Shown here one piece after another: positions 42,201-51,533 of a DNA stretch of 64,000 nt. Position 1 is the first letter of the stretch, and each line of letters starts with the position of its first letter. A model generated the notes under the pieces. It saw nothing but the letters and a program-made list of their open reading frames with translations. It made no database searches and was not told the origin of the DNA. Both the position numbers and the translations under genes were made by a program. This DNA is from Taibaiella sp041660405 (GTDB lineage: Bacteria > Bacteroidota > Bacteroidia > Chitinophagales > Chitinophagaceae), in assembly GCA_041660405.1 (NCBI GenBank), contig JBAZWL010000008.1:62001-126000 (forward strand). The letters are read 5' to 3'.

Positions 42201-43392
42201 TATTATTGAAATGTGTCATAGCAATCCTACAGCAGGAACTTTTGCTAATAGTGCAAACCTTAAGTATCGGTATAACTATACTTATCCTAACAACCTGGCC
42301 ATTTACCAGTATGGTAATGTGGATAATATTTGTTCTGCGCCTACAGGAGGTACTATTAACGGACCTTATCCATCTTATTACAGACCACACACTATAATAG
42401 GCATGGTTGGGGCTTGTGAATCCGCTCGTCAGGCTGTTATTGCTTATATTCATCCGGTACCAGTAGTAGATCTTGGCCAGGACATTAATATCTGTGTTGA
42501 TGCTGGTTATGCAGAAGTATTGGATGCTGGTGTACAACCTAATACTCCACAATTCCTGTGGGATAATGGTGATATAAGCCAGGTTCGTGCCGTAAGTGAA
42601 AGTGGTACTTACAATGTTAAAGTGACCAACCAATATGGTTGTTCAGAAAGCGATACGATCGGTGTGATATTGCGTCCGAACCCTGTTGTGGAATTGGGTA
42701 ACGATACAACAGTTTGTAACGGAGTGGTATTGACCCTTAATCCGGGCAATGATGGTATTGAATACTTCTGGAATACAGGTCAGACCTCCCAGATCATCAA
42801 TATCAACAGTCCGGGCAGCTATAATGTATTTGTGACCAACAGCCAGGGCTGTATCAAAGGAGATACTATAGTTATCAACATGCAGGGCGAATTGCCGTCA
42901 ATACAGGGTATCAATGTTACCAATAACGGTCAGTACACGTTCCAGTTTACGGCAGTCAATCCGCAGAATGTGATCGGTTATGACTGGGATTTCGGAGATG
43001 GATCGGCCCATAGCTACCAGGTTTCCCCGACGCATACTTATGCTAATAATGGTAACTATATTGTGGTATTACACCTAAGCAGCACCTGTGGTTTCTTAAA
43101 CGATTCCTCATCAGCTCATATCCTGGGTATCAACCAGCTTAACGTGACGATGGATGAACTTACAGTTTATCCTAACCCGACGAGGGAAGTGGCAACGATC
43201 CTGAACCGTGGAGCGCTTAAGATGGAGCAGATAGAAGTGTACAATGTGCTTGGCCAGGTGATCTACAAATCGAAGGCAGACAGCAAGAATAAACATACGT
43301 TAAAGCTAGAAGGTTTTGCATCAGGTGTGTACACCATCCAGGTATTTACCGACAAAGGTACTGTGGCCAGGAAGCTCGAAATTATTAAGTAG
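39238..43392 (+). CDS. Large secreted T9SS type A protein 2
   Basis: 1384 residues with signal peptide ending LASQAQ. The N-terminal domain (TLTIGTGTTTTTNAPLASC, GYSYTQQIYTAAEILAANGG) is a relative of that in protein 3, not protein 1. Ig-like modules (RCGPGSVTLTATPPAGSTVN, NCGPGTVTLQASVG) and two FTWDGTSN/FYWDGTSN sandwich domains follow, then the 325-residue C-terminal block shared with protein 1: PKD-like YDWDFGDGSAHSY and type A sorting signal LTVYPNPTREVATIL. T9SS would export it and attach or release it at the surface. Ligand unknown. Confidence 0.8.
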   Translation: MIRHFTLKKISSNNTVNLGFLTHLCLLVGFILTGLASQAQTLTIGTGTTTTTNAPLASCMGYSYTQQIYTAAEILAANGGVAPAGQIVNVRFHLSTSSSNGGVTNNSNLWTVYLGNTTTSVFAATTAATWIPTTSMTQVFSGVVTFPTAGNWMTIPLAVPFTWDGTSNIVVAVDENQPNWNCTMYWTSTSTTPDYRTLYYNNDNTNPDPTAPPNATGRQYPRPNAQLQWALPCNTATGLPTTGSVTASPGTLCLSGNVTLNFTPATALPSVTGITYKWQSSPTAAGTYTDIPGAITSSPTYTTTTPITANTYFKCVMLCNGTSTVLTSTASNQVVVNNPGTPTVNGATRCGPGSVTLTATPPAGSTVNWYQNAVGGAPLFNGNSFNTGYIPGTTTFYAAAASGTSPGSAWIGTGTTYTSSQPHPFYPTYMANKAQFLVKASELIALGLGAGTVNSIGFDVSTVTAATIPVNIGDTVFNLAISMKSTALNDLTTTFESGLSPCYSNAAYKLLANTVNTFNFGTPFTWDGTSNVIVEVCFAGPAWGGTKNVKYTTGLSFQASHYQHTDNNLNQCSAPTGFTNSTSTSRPNMKFDMTLGCTGPRQPVVATVTTPPAVTKTAPAIACNNAITTISVVSSPMSNYTTYSWTPVVTDLYTNAAATTSYVSGNAPTVYMKSSTVGQHTYYMYATGATPAACAFADTVKIWVQPDSVYIKAAPDTICVSGTSMLKLIPQTGYAPNSIQWQESPNGTAYTDIAGATGVIYTTPTLTANRFYRAVIKSAGATPCLMPTKKIVVANPLLISNADSFNCGPGTVTLQASVGLNSGVKWYESMTASQPVGAGSPWITPYLGVTDTFYVAASSGTPQPDPANVVVAGSTGTMVSASLPLYYNKGHRFQWMITADEMTAQGYTEGLVKSIGFDFAGVNMTYQNISLKMKLTTAPSFAVGAAPGSTFTTGMDQVYTAASFTPTPNSINSFTLQGPFYWDGTSNIIIEMCHSNPTAGTFANSANLKYRYNYTYPNNLAIYQYGNVDNICSAPTGGTINGPYPSYYRPHTIIGMVGACESARQAVIAYIHPVPVVDLGQDINICVDAGYAEVLDAGVQPNTPQFLWDNGDISQVRAVSESGTYNVKVTNQYGCSESDTIGVILRPNPVVELGNDTTVCNGVVLTLNPGNDGIEYFWNTGQTSQIININSPGSYNVFVTNSQGCIKGDTIVINMQGELPSIQGINVTNNGQYTFQFTAVNPQNVIGYDWDFGDGSAHSYQVSPTHTYANNGNYIVVLHLSSTCGFLNDSSSAHILGINQLNVTMDELTVYPNPTREVATILNRGALKMEQIEVYNVLGQVIYKSKADSKNKHTLKLEGFASGVYTIQVFTDKGTVARKLEIIK
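42415..43389 (+). repeat. 975-bp near-identical repeat, copy B
   Basis: Partner of 38038-39012, direct orientation, start points 4377 bp apart. The stop codons differ (TAA in gene 1, TAG here), so identity ends just before them. Confidence 0.9.
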
Positions 43393-43400
43393 GGATATTA

Positions 43401-43436
43401 AATATTGGGCGGAACAAAAACGTTCTGTCCAATATT
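43401..43436 (+). terminator. Terminator after T9SS cargo gene 2
   Basis: 15-bp stem with two G-T pairs (43401-43415 with 43422-43436), followed by ATTTATTATTTTTG. Confidence 0.6.
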
Positions 43437-43473
43437 ATTTATTATTTTTGATATTAAATCCAATAATTATAAC

Positions 43474-45222
43474 ATGAAGATCTTTACAAAAAAAAGCCTG
43501 ATTTATGCTGCGCTTTGCGCCGTTGCGCCTTTTCTAAATTCAGTTGACAGTTACGCTCAGCCTACTTCAACGCTTACCGTTGGTACAGGAACAACATCGG
43601 GTTATTTAGCCCCGCTTTATTCTTGCTACGGATATTCTTATACCCAGCAAATATACACTGCTGCACAAATTATAGCTGCTAACGGTGGAGTAGCACCTTC
43701 TTCCAACACCATTACCAAGATCAGGTTCTTTTCCAACTCTTCTTCTACCACCACCACTGCGGCCAGTAACGGATGGACTATTTATATGGGAAGTACAGCG
43801 ACAAGCACATTCGCTTCTAACACAAGTTGGGTACCTCTGGCAAGTATGTCACAGGTATTTACCGGAACAGTAACCTTCCCCGCACCGGGCAACTGGGTAG
43901 AATTAGTCCTTGCTACTCCTTTTGTATGGGATGGTACCAGCAATATTGTTGTGGCTGTAGATGAAAATGTGGCTTCCTGGAATTGTACTTTATATTGGAA
44001 TTCTACCGTAACTACAGGTGCTCAGACTATTTATTATTATAATGACTATACTAATCCTGACCCCGCATCTCCTCCCACTGCGGGCGGTACTACTACAACC
44101 CGTCCGAACATTCAATTTGAATTTCTTGTTTCGCCTAACAATGCAGGGGTAAGTGACATTACTGTACCCCAACTGCCTTTCTGTTCAGGTATACAGGAAG
44201 TGTCGGCTGTTGTACATAACTATGGTTCCAATATCATCAACAATGTAAATGTTAACTGGAGCATCGATGGCGTTTTACAGGCACCCGTTACCCTGTCCAC
44301 TGCTATCGATATGGAGAATACTACCGCCGGACCAGAAGCTACTGTGGTTTTGGGTGATGTGAATTTTGATTACACAGTTCCTAAATTAATCAAAGCATGG
44401 ACCTCAATGCCAAACAGCGTTGCAGATACAAAACCGGTCAACGATTCCAGTGCTGCGAGCATTACAGCTGCATTATTAGGCATTAATGATCTTCTTATCT
44501 CACCTCAGGATACTACTATCTGCTCTGGCGAAACTATTGTTCTTAATGCAGGTGTTCATCCTCAGGATCCAATCTATATCTGGAATAATGGCCAATTGAC
44601 ACCAACCATTAATGTTTCCCAACCAGGAACATATAGTGTAAAGGTTCAGAATACGGATGGTTGTTTTGATCGGGATACTATAACAGTTACTGTTTACCCT
44701 GATCCTGTGGTTAATTCTATTGCCATTATTGACAACGGTGATGGTACTTTTACCTTCAATGTAATCGGTGCCCAGAATATTGATAGCTATACCTGGAGTT
44801 TTGGTGATGGTTCCAACGAAATAAATGATAACGGAATGCCGGGCCAGCAAATTCATGGCTATACCGTTCCGGGAAGCTATACCGTTACTCTTACCTTAAG
44901 GAATGAATGTGGTGAAGTAGTCGTTACCCGTGTGGTGACCATTAGTGCTCCTACCGGCATTGACGATGTTTCTGCTTTACAAAAGGAAATAAGCGTATAT
45001 CCTAACCCGTCAAAAAGCAAAGTGATTATAGCTAATAAGGCTAACATAAAAATGATGGAGATCAGCATTGTGAACCTGATGGGCCAGCAGGTGTATAAAA
45101 ACGATAAAATAAATGCAGTGCAGGTTGAAATAAATACGACCGGATTTGCAGCAGGTATTTATAATGTTATGATCAATACAGAAAAAGGAATGGTGACCAA
45201 AAAACTGGAGATCATCAATTAA
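43474..45222 (+). CDS. Secreted T9SS type A protein 3
   Basis: 582 residues from ATG 43474; a longer frame from 43405 runs through the terminator of gene 2. Signal peptide ends VDSYAQ. The N-terminal domain (TLTVGTGTTSGYLAPLYSC, SYTQQIYTAAQIIAANGGVA, FVWDGTSNIVVAVDEN) is a paralogue of that of protein 2. A CARDB-like domain (VSAVVHNYGSNIINNVNVNW), a single D-T-T-I-C repeat and a PKD domain (YTWSFGDGSNE) follow. The type A sorting domain is ISVYPNPSKSKVIIANK to KLEIIN. It lacks the CGPG Ig-like modules of its neighbours and is less than half their length. Confidence 0.8.
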   Translation: MKIFTKKSLIYAALCAVAPFLNSVDSYAQPTSTLTVGTGTTSGYLAPLYSCYGYSYTQQIYTAAQIIAANGGVAPSSNTITKIRFFSNSSSTTTTAASNGWTIYMGSTATSTFASNTSWVPLASMSQVFTGTVTFPAPGNWVELVLATPFVWDGTSNIVVAVDENVASWNCTLYWNSTVTTGAQTIYYYNDYTNPDPASPPTAGGTTTTRPNIQFEFLVSPNNAGVSDITVPQLPFCSGIQEVSAVVHNYGSNIINNVNVNWSIDGVLQAPVTLSTAIDMENTTAGPEATVVLGDVNFDYTVPKLIKAWTSMPNSVADTKPVNDSSAASITAALLGINDLLISPQDTTICSGETIVLNAGVHPQDPIYIWNNGQLTPTINVSQPGTYSVKVQNTDGCFDRDTITVTVYPDPVVNSIAIIDNGDGTFTFNVIGAQNIDSYTWSFGDGSNEINDNGMPGQQIHGYTVPGSYTVTLTLRNECGEVVVTRVVTISAPTGIDDVSALQKEISVYPNPSKSKVIIANKANIKMMEISIVNLMGQQVYKNDKINAVQVEINTTGFAAGIYNVMINTEKGMVTKKLEIIN

Positions 45223-45236
45223 ACAAAAGAATTTTT

Positions 45237-45274
45237 ACAAGAAAAGGGATAGCATTTGCTATCCCTTTTCTTGT
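45237..45274 (+). terminator. Terminator after T9SS cargo gene 3
   Basis: 18-bp perfect stem (45237-45254 with 45257-45274) with a 2-nt loop. The remaining 45275-45682 is very AT-rich, with no ORF or clear promoter match seen; it probably holds the control region of gene 4. Confidence 0.75.
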
Positions 45275-45682
45275 TTATGAATGTTCCGTTTTTAAAATGT
45301 AATGGTCTAAATGCAAAATATTAATAATTAAAAAATTGACTTTAAGCAAGAAATGATAAAATTTTTACAAAAGCAAACCAAAGGCATTTTATACTCGTCT
45401 TTCAATAAAGTGTGTTTTTCATTATCAAAAAAATGAACCATAAATAAAAAGCTTGATGCAGCAGGTAAGTTTAAACATCGGGCAAAACCAAACCCACCAT
45501 AAGGCCTTATTAAAATTTGTTAACATATTTTTATTAATAATTTCCATTATCATTAACAGAATTAATTTGTCACTTTGTGATTAATAATTTGTTAAATTTC
45601 ATTTTAAGTTAATGTGTGTCTAAGTTTTAACATAAATATCATCTAGCTTCGTTGACCAAATATTTTCCTTTAATCTAAATTC

Positions 45683-48600
45683 ATGAAAATGAAATCTACA
45701 AATTACTTCGGTAAGTTATTGTGGATTGCGCTGTTGTTTATAACAACAACTGTGCTTTCTTACCAGGCTGCAGCTTATCCTGCATCCAGTTACAGCTTTA
45801 CTCCCTTAGCAGGAACCTTTACAGAAATTACAGGAGGCACAAGTGTTTCCGTAATTGAGGCTGATGAAGATTATTCGGGAAGCCTCCCAATTGGTTTCAC
45901 TTTTAATTATTGTGGTATACCATATACAGATTTTGTAGTGGGTTCTAACGGCTGGTTAAGCTTTGCTGCTCCCAATGGTTCCTATTCATGGAATGATCAA
46001 ACCGAAATTAATAGTATAAAGCCTGCTCTATTTCCTTTATGGGAAGATCTTAGTGGAGACGGGGGCGAAGCCAGTTATATCGTAACGGGAACGGCTCCTA
46101 ACCGCGTATTGACCATGCAGTTTAAAAATTGGCTCTGGACTTGGAGTGCAAGCTCGCCAGTGATCAGTTTTCAGGTTAAACTGTATGAAACGACTAACGT
46201 AATTGAATACGTTTACAGACAAGAATCAGGCTCAATAAGTGGCTGGTCTTGGTCTATAAATGCTACAATTGGTATTGCAGATGGTGACGCAGTTCCTAAC
46301 TTTTTGACGTTAAACAACACCAGTTCAGCTCCGGTTGCATCTTCTACAACGTTTAATACCGGCATAGGATCTAAGCCGGCAAATGGACAAATATATCGCT
46401 TTACGCCGCCGCCAAATTGCGCAGGTGCTATTTTCCCGGTTGCAGGACCGGCTACCGTATTTCCTACCTCGGTTTGCCTGAGTGGAATTGTGAACCTGAG
46501 TATATCAACAGCTATGCCAGTAGTTACCGATCTTACCTACCAATGGCAATCAGCACCTGCTGCTGCAGGTCCGTGGACAAGCATAGCACCGCCGGACATT
46601 TTTCCTTCACAATCCACAACAGTATCTGCTCCATTGTATTTCAGATGCAGAGTATTGTGTAATGGAGATTCACTTGCCCCTGTTTGGACTTCTACTCCTA
46701 CTGCTCAAATAACAGTAAACAATCCCGGAACAGCTGTTGGTAACGGTGCAAGCCGCTGTGGACCTGGTACGTTAACGCTTACTGCCACAGGCACAGCCGG
46801 AGGCCCTCAGCTTAAGTGGTATACCGCACCTGCTGGTGGGGCACCAATAGGTGCAGGAAGTCCATGGACAACTCCTTTTGTTCCCACAACAACTACTTTT
46901 TATGTAACTGCAGGATCGCCGGATGTAAACGGTACACAAGCGATAGGGGCTGGAGCATTGACTACCAACTGGGATGAGTTCAAGCCCTTTTATGGAGCCT
47001 GGAGCGGTGGATATAAACATCAATATCTTATTTTGCCATCAGAGTTACTGGCATTGGGAATTACACCTGGCACTATTATCACTTCACTTGCTTTTGATGT
47101 GGTATCCGCGGGAAATAGTTACGACGGTTTTGCTATAAGCTTGAAAAATACAGGAACTACGGCTTTCGATCCTAATCCTTTGAGCCTTGAAAGTGGGGCA
47201 CAATTGGTAAAAACGCCAGCTAGCATTACAACAACAGTAGGTATCAATACATTTGTATTTGATGTACCCACCCCTTTTGTATGGGATGGAAGTACGCTGA
47301 TGGTGCAAACTTGCTGGAGTAACGGCAGTAATTCAACTAACAATAGCGAAGTAAAATATGATGATGTGCCATTTGCCGCGAGCCAATTTGGTTTTGGTGA
47401 TAATTTGACTCCGGTCCAAATTTGCGACAATCCTCCTTTCATGGGTTGGCAGTCAGTCGAAAAAAGACCTAAAATGATCTTAGGCTATACCGCATCCTGC
47501 CAGGGACCCAGAGTTCCGGTTGTTGCAACGGTTACACCATCTCCGGGCCTTACCGTTACAGCACCAGATGTTATTTGTCATGAAACGACAGCTCCTATTA
47601 CTGTAGTGCCACAAGGAACTCCATACTCTACTTATGAATGGACTCCTGCTCCTGCTTCGGATCTCTTTACAGACCCTGCAGCAACTGTGCCTTACGTAGC
47701 GGGTAACAGTGCAACTTCTTTATTCTTTAAATCTCCGGATGCAGGTGAGCATGTGTATTATCTTTTTGCAGAAAATACAACAACAAATTGTAACCATGCA
47801 GACACCGTAAGGATATGGAACCAGCCTGGTGGAATTACTATTAAAGCAATTCCCGATACTATCTGTAACAGTGGAACAGCTACAATGACTTTAGTACCTG
47901 CAACAGATTATTATCCCGGAAGCATTCAATGGCAAGATTCAACAGTTGGTGTGAACTTTGCAGATATTGCCGGAGCTAATGATCCTGCTTTTACTACGCC
48001 GGTGATAGCGGACAATCATTACTATAAAGCAGTAATCAGAGCGGGCGCAACAATATGTGAAAGCCCTGTTCAATCTATTATTGTTGCCCATCCGGTAATG
48101 ATATCAACCAAGGATAGCTTCAATTGCGGACCAGGTGTAGTAACACTTGAAGCAGTGACCGGAGGTTTTTCAAATGTTAAATGGTACGATTCTCCAACTG
48201 CTTCACAACCTGTGGGTGGCGGAAGTCCTTTTGAAACACCTTTCCTTGGAACGACAACAACTTACTATGTTGCTGCTTCTACCGGAGTAGCACAACCTGA
48301 ACCTACAGTAATTGGTTCAGGAACATTTACCAGTTCATGGACAGACGTTCCCTATTGTCTTAATTCCTCCGGAAATAAAGTACAATGGCTTATTAATGCA
48401 GCAGACCTTTCGGCAGCAGGTTTTAATGAAGGATTTATCAATTCCATTGGTTTTGAAGTGGAAAATGCCGGTGATGCCGTAGAGAATTTTACCTTAAGCA
48501 TGAAATTAACATCGCTGACGATACTCAACGCTCCTTTAGAAACCAATATGCAAACTGTATTTTCAACGCCGTCATACCAGCCGATTGGTAATACTACAAA

Positions 48601-49810
48601 TGTACACGTTCTGGATGCGCCTTTTTATTGGGATGGGACTTCTAACATCATCCTGGAAGAATGCCATAGCAATGCATCATGGGGATCAAGCTCCAGTGTG
48701 GTAATGGATTGGACTGGTTCATCTATGTATAATAGTTCTGATAATAGCGACCATTGTACCAATCCGGGTGGCCAGACCTGGACCAGCAGCACTATTCCTA
48801 ATATAAGAATAGAAATGCAAGGACCTTGCGAAAGTGCAAGGGAAGAAGTTACAGCACATATACGTCCTGTGCCGATTGTAGATCTTGGAATAGATATTAA
48901 TAAATGTGTAGATCCAGGCGAAGAAACCGTAGTACTTGATGCAGGTGTTCAGCCTAATAACGCAACTTATCTTTGGGACGACGGAGTTACCACATCTCAG
49001 GTAAGGGCAGTACATCAAAATGGTAACTACTCTGTAGAAGTTACAAATGAATACGGTTGCAGTAAGGAAGATGATATAAACGTTATCTTCCGTCACAACC
49101 CTATTGTTCATCTTGGAAATGATACATCTGTTTGTAATGGGGTTACCCTCAAACTTGATGCCGGAACACAAGGCATAGAATACTTCTGGAGTACTGGTGC
49201 AACCACATCTTCTATTACTGTTTCCACTGCGGGATCATACAATGTATTTGTAACGAATGGCGAAGGTTGTATCAAAACGGATACCATTACCATATCTATG
49301 AATGGACAATTGCCAACCACCCAGGGAATAAATATAGTAAACAATGGTTTGAATACCTTTACATTCAGCCCGGTTAATCCACAAAACGTACTGGGTTATG
49401 AATGGGATTTTGGTGATGGTACTCCACATGAGTATACTATGGTCGCCACGCACCCATATGCTAACCCAGGCAATTACATAGTATTGTTATATTTATCCAG
49501 TAGTTGTGGATTTGGTGCCGATTCAATGTCAGCACACATCTTAGGTATTAACCAGCTTAACCTGGATAATTCTGAAATGATGGTATATCCTAATCCGACT
49601 AAAGAATCGGCTACGATACTGAATAAAAGCAGTGCAAAAATGGAAGAAGTTTCTGTATATAATGTGCTGGGACAAGTCATCTATCGTGCGAAAGCAGATA
49701 GCATTGAAAAGCATACCCTTAAACTAGAAGGATTATCTTCAGGCATTTACACAGTTTACATTATGACCAACAAGGGTAGTGTAACCAGAAAGCTTGAAAT
49801 TATCAGATAG
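45683..49810 (+). CDS. Large secreted T9SS type A protein 4
   Basis: 1375 residues. Signal peptide MKMKSTNYFGKLLWIALLFI with cleavage near YQAAA. The N-terminal domain YPASSYSFTPLAGTFTEITG, GFTFNYCGIPYTDFVVGSNG matches that of protein 1. Ig-like modules (RCGPGTLTLTATGTAG, NCGPGVVTLEAVTGG) and FVWDGSTLMVQTCWSNG/FYWDGTSNIILEECHSN sandwich domains follow. The C-terminal block has the same order as in proteins 1 and 2 but is clearly diverged (CESAREEVTAHIRPVPIVDL; PKD YEWDFGDGTPHEY; sorting MMVYPNPTKESATIL). It was therefore not part of the recent homogenisation of proteins 1 and 2. Confidence 0.8.
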   Translation: MKMKSTNYFGKLLWIALLFITTTVLSYQAAAYPASSYSFTPLAGTFTEITGGTSVSVIEADEDYSGSLPIGFTFNYCGIPYTDFVVGSNGWLSFAAPNGSYSWNDQTEINSIKPALFPLWEDLSGDGGEASYIVTGTAPNRVLTMQFKNWLWTWSASSPVISFQVKLYETTNVIEYVYRQESGSISGWSWSINATIGIADGDAVPNFLTLNNTSSAPVASSTTFNTGIGSKPANGQIYRFTPPPNCAGAIFPVAGPATVFPTSVCLSGIVNLSISTAMPVVTDLTYQWQSAPAAAGPWTSIAPPDIFPSQSTTVSAPLYFRCRVLCNGDSLAPVWTSTPTAQITVNNPGTAVGNGASRCGPGTLTLTATGTAGGPQLKWYTAPAGGAPIGAGSPWTTPFVPTTTTFYVTAGSPDVNGTQAIGAGALTTNWDEFKPFYGAWSGGYKHQYLILPSELLALGITPGTIITSLAFDVVSAGNSYDGFAISLKNTGTTAFDPNPLSLESGAQLVKTPASITTTVGINTFVFDVPTPFVWDGSTLMVQTCWSNGSNSTNNSEVKYDDVPFAASQFGFGDNLTPVQICDNPPFMGWQSVEKRPKMILGYTASCQGPRVPVVATVTPSPGLTVTAPDVICHETTAPITVVPQGTPYSTYEWTPAPASDLFTDPAATVPYVAGNSATSLFFKSPDAGEHVYYLFAENTTTNCNHADTVRIWNQPGGITIKAIPDTICNSGTATMTLVPATDYYPGSIQWQDSTVGVNFADIAGANDPAFTTPVIADNHYYKAVIRAGATICESPVQSIIVAHPVMISTKDSFNCGPGVVTLEAVTGGFSNVKWYDSPTASQPVGGGSPFETPFLGTTTTYYVAASTGVAQPEPTVIGSGTFTSSWTDVPYCLNSSGNKVQWLINAADLSAAGFNEGFINSIGFEVENAGDAVENFTLSMKLTSLTILNAPLETNMQTVFSTPSYQPIGNTTNVHVLDAPFYWDGTSNIILEECHSNASWGSSSSVVMDWTGSSMYNSSDNSDHCTNPGGQTWTSSTIPNIRIEMQGPCESAREEVTAHIRPVPIVDLGIDINKCVDPGEETVVLDAGVQPNNATYLWDDGVTTSQVRAVHQNGNYSVEVTNEYGCSKEDDINVIFRHNPIVHLGNDTSVCNGVTLKLDAGTQGIEYFWSTGATTSSITVSTAGSYNVFVTNGEGCIKTDTITISMNGQLPTTQGINIVNNGLNTFTFSPVNPQNVLGYEWDFGDGTPHEYTMVATHPYANPGNYIVLLYLSSSCGFGADSMSAHILGINQLNLDNSEMMVYPNPTKESATILNKSSAKMEEVSVYNVLGQVIYRAKADSIEKHTLKLEGLSSGIYTVYIMTNKGSVTRKLEIIR

Positions 49811-49829
49811 GTTACAAAAAATAGATTAT

Positions 49830-49867
49830 AAATGAAACAGGCGACCGGAAGGTCGCCTGTTTCATTT
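49830..49867. terminator. Terminator between T9SS gene 4 and ispE
   Basis: 17-bp perfect stem AAATGAAACAGGCGACC with GGAA tetraloop (49830-49846, 49851-49867), between convergent genes. It slightly overlaps the 3' end of ispE. Confidence 0.8.
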
Positions 49868-50684
49868 ATAAAAGATAGCGTTGTTTAAGTTCAGTTTCAG
49901 AACTGATTTCGGCCTGCTCTCCCTTTTTGAAAATACCATAAACAGTAGAGCCGGTCCCGCTAAGAGCTGCATATAAAGCACCTTTCGCGTATAATTGTTC
50001 TTTCAGATTCTGTAGCAGTGGATATTCAGGGAAAAGAGAAATTTCAAAATCATTTCTGATATGCTCTTTCCATTTATCCAGAGGCAACGAGGATATGTTC
50101 CGTAAAGAATATGTGGCAGGAGCAGGGGTAATGCCGGCAAAGGCTATAGCAGTGCTGATGTGAATGTCGGGATATATTAATTGGATACTATAATCAGAAA
50201 GATCAAGTTCAATTTCTTCGAGTTGCTCACCCCTTCCCGAGGCGAATGCTGCTTTATTTCTGATAAAAAAAGGACAATCACTTCCTAAATCTAAGGCATA
50301 CTTTTCCAGTCGTAAGGTGTCTAGTCCGAGTTTGAAATGATCATTCAGCATTTTTAACATAAATGCTCCATCGGCCGATCCACCACCAAGTCCCGCCCCC
50401 ATTGGAATCACTTTATGCAGATGTATCGATAGAGGCCCTATCTTTTCCGGGAAATCGCGTTCTAATAAAGTATAAGCTTTCGATACCAGGTTCTTTTGCT
50501 GGTCGCCGGCTACAGGCAGGCCTGTAAGGTGAATGGAGGTATCTGCCTGCGGTGTATCTACAATTTCCAACGCATCTCTAACCGCTACCGGATAAAAGAC
50601 GGTTTCCAGGTTATGATATCCATCATCGCGTTTTGCAGTGATAAATAATCCAATATTTATTTTTGCATTGGGAAAGGTAAGCAT
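49866..50684 (-). CDS. ispE: 4-diphosphocytidyl-2-C-methyl-D-erythritol kinase
   Basis: 272 residues, GHMP fold. N-terminal PNAKINIGLFITAKRDDGYHNLETVFYP (core AKINIGLFITAKRDDGYH), ATP loop IPMGAGLGGGSADGAFML, catalytic-region DLGSDCPFFI, and C-terminal AALSGTGSTVYGIF. It phosphorylates CDP-methylerythritol in the MEP isoprenoid pathway. No other MEP genes are nearby. It is transcribed away from the ABC ATPase gene across a 126-bp divergent gap. Confidence 0.9.
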   Translation of the reverse strand: MLTFPNAKINIGLFITAKRDDGYHNLETVFYPVAVRDALEIVDTPQADTSIHLTGLPVAGDQQKNLVSKAYTLLERDFPEKIGPLSIHLHKVIPMGAGLGGGSADGAFMLKMLNDHFKLGLDTLRLEKYALDLGSDCPFFIRNKAAFASGRGEQLEEIELDLSDYSIQLIYPDIHISTAIAFAGITPAPATYSLRNISSLPLDKWKEHIRNDFEISLFPEYPLLQNLKEQLYAKGALYAALSGTGSTVYGIFKKGEQAEISSETELKQRYLL

Positions 50685-50748
50685 AGTGGTTTCAGAATAT
50701 TTTTCTCATCCTATATCAATAAGATTTCTAAAGGCTGCAAATTATTGA

Positions 50749-50756
50749 TAAATTTG
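50749..50756 (+). promoter_or_regulatory. -7 promoter box of the ABC ATPase gene
   Basis: TAAATTTG, 54 nt upstream of ATG 50811. Confidence 0.35.
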
Positions 50757-50810
50757 AACTTTATTGATTCAGGCTGCTATTAGCCAGGATATCTATAGCA
50801 TAAACATTTC

Positions 50811-51494
50811 ATGGACCAGATCATAACGTTAACAGACATCAAAAAGAACTATTATCTGGGCAGAGAGCCGGTACCGGTATTGAAGGGAATCAACCTTACT
50901 ATCTTTAAGAATGAATATGTTGCCTTAATGGGACCTTCAGGTTCGGGCAAATCCACCCTGATGAACCTGCTGGGATGCCTGGATTCTCCTACGGCAGGGC
51001 AATACGTCCTTAATGGTAAAGATGTGAGCCGAATGCAGGATGATGAACTAGCAAAAGTTCGCAATACAGAAATCGGTTTCGTCTTTCAGCAATTCAATTT
51101 ATTGCCAAGACTTACGGCCTGGGAGAATGTAGCGTTGCCATTGATATACGCAGGCATTTCAAAGAAAGAAAGAAACGAAAAGGCATACGAGATGCTTAAG
51201 CAGGTAGGACTTGCAGAACGGGCACATCATAAGCCCAATGAGCTTTCGGGCGGGCAATGCCAGCGTGTGGCCATTGCAAGGGCATTGATCAATACACCTT
51301 CCCTGATATTGGCAGATGAACCTACAGGTAACCTGGATTCCAAAACTTCGGTAGAAATTATGGAACTCTTCAGTAATATTCAAGCCCTGGGAAATACGGT
51401 GATTCTTGTGACCCATGAAGAAGATATTGCAGCACATGCAAAGCGAGTTGTCCGTATCAAAGATGGCCTTGTAGAACATGATGCGTTGAACTGA
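50811..51494 (+). CDS. ABC transporter ATPase, LolD/MacB type
   Basis: 227 residues. Walker A MGPSGSGKSTL, Q-loop VFQQFNLLPRLTAWENV, signature LSGGQCQRVAIARAL, Walker B LILADEPTGNLD and switch His in VTHEED. The PTGNLDSKTSVEIM segment is typical of the LolD/MacB/FtsE group that powers lipoprotein release or efflux. No permease is adjacent; a cobalamin adenosyltransferase follows after 39 nt. The partner must be elsewhere. Confidence 0.85.
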   Translation: MDQIITLTDIKKNYYLGREPVPVLKGINLTIFKNEYVALMGPSGSGKSTLMNLLGCLDSPTAGQYVLNGKDVSRMQDDELAKVRNTEIGFVFQQFNLLPRLTAWENVALPLIYAGISKKERNEKAYEMLKQVGLAERAHHKPNELSGGQCQRVAIARALINTPSLILADEPTGNLDSKTSVEIMELFSNIQALGNTVILVTHEEDIAAHAKRVVRIKDGLVEHDALN

Positions 51495-51533
51495 TCGAAT
51501 AGCTGAATTATATTTATCCAAAACATCACAAAC

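Noticed and set aside
45275..45682. Possible small gene in the AT-rich gap before T9SS gene 4
   Set aside because: Many stops in all frames and no start with a credible coding run; treated as control region.
34927..49810. Tandem repeats within the T9SS proteins as a CRISPR-like array
   Set aside because: Repeats are protein-domain-sized, coding and diverged, not short identical repeats with unique spacers.
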